Assembly: GCA_002336855.1 (NCBI GenBank)
Contig: DDEV01000044.1
Coordinates: 299-18,126 of the forward strand
DNA from: Leucobacter sp. UBA1945
GTDB lineage: Bacteria; Actinomycetota; Actinomycetes; Actinomycetales; Microbacteriaceae
DNA: 17,828 nucleotides
Direction: 5' to 3'
Positions 16,301 through 17,828 of the stretch are shown here, piece after piece. How positions within the stretch are numbered: position 1 is the first letter of the stretch; each line of letters begins with the position of its first letter. The notes beneath the pieces are model-generated. The model had not been told where the DNA came from, did no database searches, and worked only from the letters and a program-made list of their open reading frames with translations. Both the position numbers and the translations under genes were made by a program.

Positions 16301-17048
16301 GGATGAAACCCAGCCGACGACGGTGGTCGCGAGCTATGTCGGTGTGACCGCGGTGGGCGCGAAGGCGCCGCAGCTCGTGCTCGACACACTCGTGCACGAG
16401 AACGCGTTCAGCGAGACCGACGGTGTCGAGAACGAGGTAGTCAACCACGTTGCGATTACCGATGCGAATGAGCCGGATCCCGAGCCCGACAACAACGAGT
16501 TCGAAGACCCGATTCAGGTGCGCCCGGTGGTGACCCTCGTGATCGAGAAGACGGCGCTTGGCGAGTTCAAGGTCGGCAAGGCTGGCACGTACTCGATCAC
16601 CGTCGAGAACCTCGGCCCGCACACCGACCACGGCCCCATCACCGTGACCGATCAGTTGCCAACCGGGCTGAGTTTCCGTGAATCGCCGAAGCTGCCAGAG
16701 GGCGCCACCGTCGAACACGAAAACGGTCTCGTCACTTGGACGCTCGAGAAGCCGCTTCGCGTCGGCGAGAAGGTCGAGCTGTCGCTCGTGGTGAACGTCG
16801 GCCAGGCTGCATTCGATCAGCCGAACCACGAGATCACGAACACTGCGGTGGTCGACAGCGAATCGCAGCTCACCGAAGACTCGGTGCTCACCGATGATGC
16901 GGTCGTGAGGGTGAAGCCGGTCGATCCGCTGGTCGTCACCGGTGGCGATCTCGCGGGCGGGCTGCTTGCCGCGATCGCGATGCTGGTGCTGCTTGGCGGC
17001 GGTGTCTACGTCGCGGGCCGAAGACGCCAGCGGGCGCGGCACGCGTAG
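7338..17048 (+). CDS. Giant DUF11-repeat surface protein with sortase-type C-terminus
   Basis: A 3236-aa exported protein in one uninterrupted frame. GTG at 7338 follows GGGAGA (7327-7332) by 5 nt. Residues 1-48 are a Sec signal (RARAWKRVQKY, core AALLAGMLVVAGVGV, cleavage near SALAA). Residues ~49-240 look like a degenerate DUF11-like unit without the first-strand Lys. From ~243 to ~3190 there are about 17 units opening L-x-K-x-V, with a middle V-x-D-x-L-P-x-G and closing x-x-N-x-A. N-terminal units are ~176-255 residues and C-terminal ones ~137-173. The last units match the classic DUF11 / TIGR01451 pattern, such as YTLTVTNSGPS and DTLPSGL. The tail is LVVTG (3198-3202), a hydrophobic helix and RRRQRARH. 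It has 14 Cys in seven close pairs. Similar architectures are often called isopeptide-forming fimbrial proteins. An adhesin or wall-projecting fibre is inferred; no ligand-binding or enzymatic domain was recognised. Confidence 0.88.
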   Translation: MSSAFVLGNSRARAWKRVQKYVSGGAAAALLAGMLVVAGVGVQSALAAEPAPDVTVAPASAPVLGEDVTLDVTIANPAGSAAVYNLSATLLLPDTVSIVSAGALGTPSAVYPAGAVLPGTMAGGADTCAALGLVNPNPAQAGKCAVPVGKQFAVFQNFSDLPATGDVSTSVVLRPKVNTTDTGGVASGYAVGDALEITMNAYTSSNERFIPVFPGSTGIGGAQAGSATSNSSPKSIAPKMRALRVEKSEPSPEGELLRGVHGGRTTIYTLTVHHTGEGDLSDATIVDYLPAALEYLGSCTGGDNTTDAGNGATVAAEEWEGSGPMVTGGVGANCLDATSVETVQGTLDANGQFTAGASGSVYTKVTWNLGALLGSAGTKQALPSTPGAPGTTTIRYRAGVPLFENTMDFGGSTPTAASGIQGANLDNNRGASTRQGTVDGTATNGAKEARTLTNVAIGGGNWRGVTNTLAPVWSEDRGATSVHVSDVRVLKSVRIGDTAGWSKQASFVQGDIADYRLQIATSEYVGASVDGTAIRVTDTFANGLCPVYPAGVAQPEFLLGSPATTATLAEWNAALNAAGLSECQWSAANNNAAAKLSGATLVSVAFDSTTGRFAQQFALDAANSAAFAEPNAAIEVIYTARQNQSYVTDDADDKNGATSSGDTVVNAVEVEAKTTPRIETDGLENAGGAVVGGDYFTWDDSHARVVTNFSDTQKSVLRNTPEFGSLNADGVVALDYGSGAVTDPTDAAYPWTGKEAKPFGIGDQVWFKIHWDTSRGAEVRNPVLTDFLPQGVTFDPAGLDANDQWGASSNLRVIASRDGAPITGALEITPECSYTDSTTALDEFVGKVALSDSNSRLTWTLGSSDCYTSGPSVSSDRFWPGGIDLDLYIKVTVSDAQAFGKTDLSQNLAKYQQENVDGEIFFQRRQAEIVPDMSPRLVKGIASVGVDSYEVNSNVDMGDRGPVVQADALKFRLDVTSPASVTTGYQIWDALPEGIKAEDLAGYNPSTDAITANAEIWDAAGAAATNGFTARAYNPGDTDFASWGQINSGYSGRSIVVWTVTASVPGTTPATETDAAIQRGISLSYTINVPSGATASTPALIAQQFTNTASIAQFNVQNAGGGSSTVIANVPMAGPTTQVPTGGSSDGIEKPKPNETALSVSTRTANSVPGSYPIDAGFMTDPSGFELPEPAIAKTLRSTEVGPNPSPAAPFGENQIGTNNGDGQVVQGEFATFDYKVTIPAYTSVPAGAVLADRGYFTLGSKTGTQVSYTVDASGTTVDLPSGATAANFTFDSATGKLTFNDRFDAGNENRVFTVHLRARVANASANLLSHGNTLYNVATFTYNNGQGAAKVLDASATEQYVDPLPTLTKAVSGTPGANGTVAFTLAAGNTSGRPTLFDSVVYDCLPAGFTIPAPNFNVSAGTVTVSANPCSVTGTGANVRVNPNDPAGTGTLIVWNVGPIDAGTQRTLVFDAVIDQNAAGGASYTNSAQIIGRTLPDTLSDASDRRGDRTTGAQRNVPIAAATQDKSVSPTSAPVGETVTYTLTTTIPANANYYFVDLKDQLPRGVEFVTGSAQVVNDGGLTINPAPSVAPIASGAYGQQLNWAINSGTITTSSSARQIVITYQAKIRDTVVSATPTNLATFSWNTSSTNNDPANRLSDDGTASVTILNPNLGITKDVRFNDAQGTTGWGQTATGNPDRGLEYRLIVRNSGTSAAHHSVVVDSLPAGVVNPTAFTVNGVAIASPNTAVYNSANRTVTWTLPGTIVNGGSVTLGYTAGFAPSSTLTSTANGQGELQTNRANVTHYESFGSDGRVYTPGQNGQTAVVDTADARPQFPRVTLAKAAVDTTKTAYVGEPFAWRLTATNTGLGSAQKVVLTDTLPANWEFTAVTSITVGGVAQPLTNPSGGPNGPLVWTFGADAVAGVPAPLLAQNQSIVITYTATPKNPEALTVPGVGSSTPHVNTLSAVTTDRTNATENQSGSHTGANATDSAFLRVADLKLVKQAKGGTTGTAPANHPLAGMPANQWVIGQAVETGVYTQPQWEITVTNHGPDDSYGPFAITDTPATPAGVTVGSWTATYVAPNGTETALGTFSGTSFSVGGNTTRLLANGSDKIVLRANVTVGTSAAPGDTVSNEANVLGRTYEAPGTQGPSATNPNTDDDSRVLIESADLQVVKAVSATPNAGGAISWTITPSNNGPSVSRNTAANPVTITDTIPAGVNGVADPSTAMWAATVPGGFPANAGATITFTLKPSYASLPVGAHAAITLSGIVDPAWTPTSGPQSDGSIRNTAVIAPGQGLTPDPKTPNNTSTVPTTPTFNTTLGVSKDRVVKQGDAWVLAASLNPVPQVHAGDPVHYLVTVTNNGAAVARGVTVVDEVPAGLTYSSVENVSPATWSRSVHANGTWDQFSLTSDSSTLPVGAARSFVVEYGTNASTPADVSNCVQAGSSDNSSQPRDCEGFTSDRLSDLSLEKSVISAPGGDVQPDGTVVLAGNVVTYRLTVTNQGPSDALGAISVTDTLPANFSYVAGSATVSGTGAEPTVSGQDLTWEVLPVGGTLPVASGSNTITIELQATVASTHGAATGIVNEATVAGQNDPNPANDTDDATVNIETLADMSIVKTVEDGPWLAGTEVSYTLTVTNSGPSAAPTARVADTLPSGLTMVSMTGNDWSCVAVPGAQTGVCNYDGAHPVGTSTITVVAKLASNLPSASQPNPFTNVADLTWTDSRSYPDPADDPRHDSGNADITVTTQADLGLVKTAVDPADDTTEVTSAVAGEQARYRIDVTNYGPSDAAPDLVVTDALPLGVAYAGPAGATAANWNIEVSEYDPAVPQVVTFTRVAGTTNIGLPMIGTDPAGAPAILFDVLLSSELAATSSPDVPALVNTATVTSGTAEPENDPHPNTDDAALNIVRSADLEIAKSHPVADDRDRVFVGEPLPFTIEVTNHGPSVSSGFTITDTMPVGFEVTSGIGPVLDADDQPTGWTIDSISPWDETQPTTVVASYVGVTAVGAKAPQLVLDTLVHENAFSETDGVENEVVNHVAITDANEPDPEPDNNEFEDPIQVRPVVTLVIEKTALGEFKVGKAGTYSITVENLGPHTDHGPITVTDQLPTGLSFRESPKLPEGATVEHENGLVTWTLEKPLRVGEKVELSLVVNVGQAAFDQPNHEITNTAVVDSESQLTEDSVLTDDAVVRVKPVDPLVVTGGDLAGGLLAAIAMLVLLGGGVYVAGRRRQRARHA
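8061..16907 (+). repeat. About 17 tandem DUF11-like units
   Basis: First-strand Lys codons were placed at 8076, 8808, 9477, 10152, 10917, 11445, 11916, 12366, 12861, 13341, 13860, 14313, 14748, 15189, 15600, 16086 and 16548. Periods fall from 669-765 nt in the first four intervals to 411-528 nt in the rest. Each unit has a central Asp in x-V-x-D-x-L-P-like context and an Asn on the last strand (for example TNVA, VNAV, TNTA, VNEA, VNTA, VNHV). Units three and five are the least regular. Repeats are diverged at DNA level. Confidence 0.75.
16929..17045 (+). other. C-terminal cell-wall sorting signal with LVVTG
   Basis: LVVTGG is followed by GGLLAAIAMLVLLGGGVYVAG and RRRQRARHA, the standard order of sorting motif, membrane span and positive tail. 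As in the DUF5979 protein, Val replaces the Pro of LPxTG. Confidence 0.78.
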
Positions 17049-17057
17049 CTTCAGTGC

Positions 17058-17091
17058 GCGGGCGGTGCGAGGGTTTCCTCGCGCCGCCCGC
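17058..17091 (+). terminator. Strong hairpin after the DUF11 gene, without a T-run
   Basis: Bases 17058-17072 pair with 17077-17091 over 15 positions, one of them G-U, around the loop GTTT (17073-17076). No T-run follows, as is common for hairpin terminators in GC-rich actinobacteria. It starts 10 nt after the stop codon. Confidence 0.75.
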
Positions 17092-17119
17092 TGTCAGGGG
17101 CTACCGATACTCTGAGAAC

Positions 17120-17828
17120 GTGAACTTCTGGAGCGAAATCGTCGGGCAGCCCGAGGCGGTGCGCGTGCTCGACCAGGCCGCCGCGATCGGCGTCGAACGC
17201 GAGCTTTCGCACGCCTGGCTCATCACCGGGCCGCCCGGCTCGGGCCGCTCAAACCTGGCACTTCGTTTCGCGGCCGCACTGATCGCCCGCGACCCGGCAG
17301 ACCGTGGGGCGGTCTTCGCCCAGGTGAACGCGCGCACCCACCCCGACGCGGCGGTGCTCACGACCCAGAAGGTGGTCATCGGCATCGACGACGTGCGCGA
17401 CATCGTGGCGTCGGCGCACTTCGCTCCCGCCGAGGGGCGGCACCGCGTCATCGTGATCGAAGACGCAGATCGCATGCCCGAACGCACCTCGAACGTGCTG
17501 CTGAAGGCGCTCGAAGAGCCGCCCGAGCGCACCGTGTGGGTGCTTTGCGCGCCGAGCGAAGCCGACCTGCTGCCCACCATTCGCTCGCGCGCACGTTCGC
17601 TGCGGCTCATCACGCCTGCTCCTGCAGACATCGCCCGCCTGCTGCACGAACGCGATGGCGCCGATGTGCAGCTCGCCGAGCGCGCCGCAAGGCTCGCGCA
17701 GAGCCACATCGGCATGGCCCGTAGGCTCGCCTCAGACCCCGCAGCACTCGAACGCCGCGAGCGCACGGTCGAGCTTGCGTTGCGAGTCGAGACGCTCGGT
17801 GACGGAATGCGGGCGGCCGCTGAGCTAC
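17120..17828 (+). CDS. holB: DNA polymerase III delta-prime subunit, cut by the window end
   Basis: Delta-prime is the stator of the clamp loader that puts the beta clamp on DNA. The 236 visible residues begin MNFWSEIVGQPEAVRVL, typical of the family. A modified Walker A, GPPGSGRSN (Arg in place of the usual Lys), is followed by a Walker B-like VIVIEDADRM, then TSNVLLKALEEPPERT and a sensor region LLPTIRSRAR. These identify delta-prime over DnaX (gamma/tau), which normally has an intact Walker Lys. GTG at 17120 matches family starts; there is no good Shine-Dalgarno, and GATACT at 17106-17111 could drive a nearly leaderless message. Oddly, the usual zinc-binding cysteines between Walker A and the HPD motif are absent (ARDPADRGAVFAQVNARTHPD region). 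The collar domain lies past the window. The 9.7-kb surface gene lies directly upstream, where tmk is often found. Confidence 0.88.
   Translation, partial: MNFWSEIVGQPEAVRVLDQAAAIGVERELSHAWLITGPPGSGRSNLALRFAAALIARDPADRGAVFAQVNARTHPDAAVLTTQKVVIGIDDVRDIVASAHFAPAEGRHRVIVIEDADRMPERTSNVLLKALEEPPERTVWVLCAPSEADLLPTIRSRARSLRLITPAPADIARLLHERDGADVQLAERAARLAQSHIGMARRLASDPAALERRERTVELALRVETLGDGMRAAAEL

Noticed and set aside
1..17828. CRISPR arrays, tRNA genes, prophage or toxin-antitoxin genes.
   Set aside because: No regularly spaced identical repeats, cloverleaf-like segments, phage or toxin-antitoxin-like frames were seen.

Overview
The window looks like the chromosome of a high-GC actinobacterium, most likely a Micrococcales / Microbacteriaceae relative. 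The codons are strongly GC-biased, GTG starts are common, the PurA and chorismate mutase are of high-GC Gram-positive type, and one gene encodes a conserved actinobacterial protein usually labelled 3-methyladenine DNA glycosylase. Genus cannot be fixed from sequence alone. No tRNA, rRNA, CRISPR array or mobile element was seen.

Layout, left to right. (1) 1-1565: the 3' part of purA and a small monofunctional chorismate mutase, 20 nt apart and probably one transcript. (2) 1566-1887: a 322-nt non-coding region with several short direct and inverted repeats. (3) 1888-6123: a 1411-aa secreted, wall-anchored protein built as signal peptide, N-terminal Ig-like region, three ~150-aa units, six ~117-aa DUF5979/CnaB-like units, then an LVNTG sorting signal. 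A strong hairpin terminator follows. (4) 6217-7179, minus strand: a 320-aa conserved cytoplasmic protein. (5) 7180-7337: a divergent intergenic region with two hairpins, one a perfect 15-bp inverted repeat 33 nt before the next start. (6) 7338-17048: a single 9.7-kb gene for a 3236-aa surface protein with at least 17 DUF11-like units and an LVVTG sorting signal. A strong hairpin follows. (7) 17120 to the end: the start of holB, the DNA polymerase III delta-prime subunit.

The housekeeping genes (purA, chorismate mutase, holB) bracket a surface-display region. The two large proteins share a design: Sec signal peptide, long rod of repeated beta-sandwich units, and a C-terminal L-V-x-T-G / hydrophobic / Arg-rich signal in which the usual sortase proline is valine. 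Almost every repeat keeps a Lys on its first strand, an acidic residue in the middle and an Asn on its last strand, the arrangement expected for self-formed isopeptide crosslinks. Cysteines in both proteins occur only as close pairs. The inference is a pair of chemically locked fibrous adhesin or fimbria-like proteins; no sortase or ligand-binding domain was recognised in the window.
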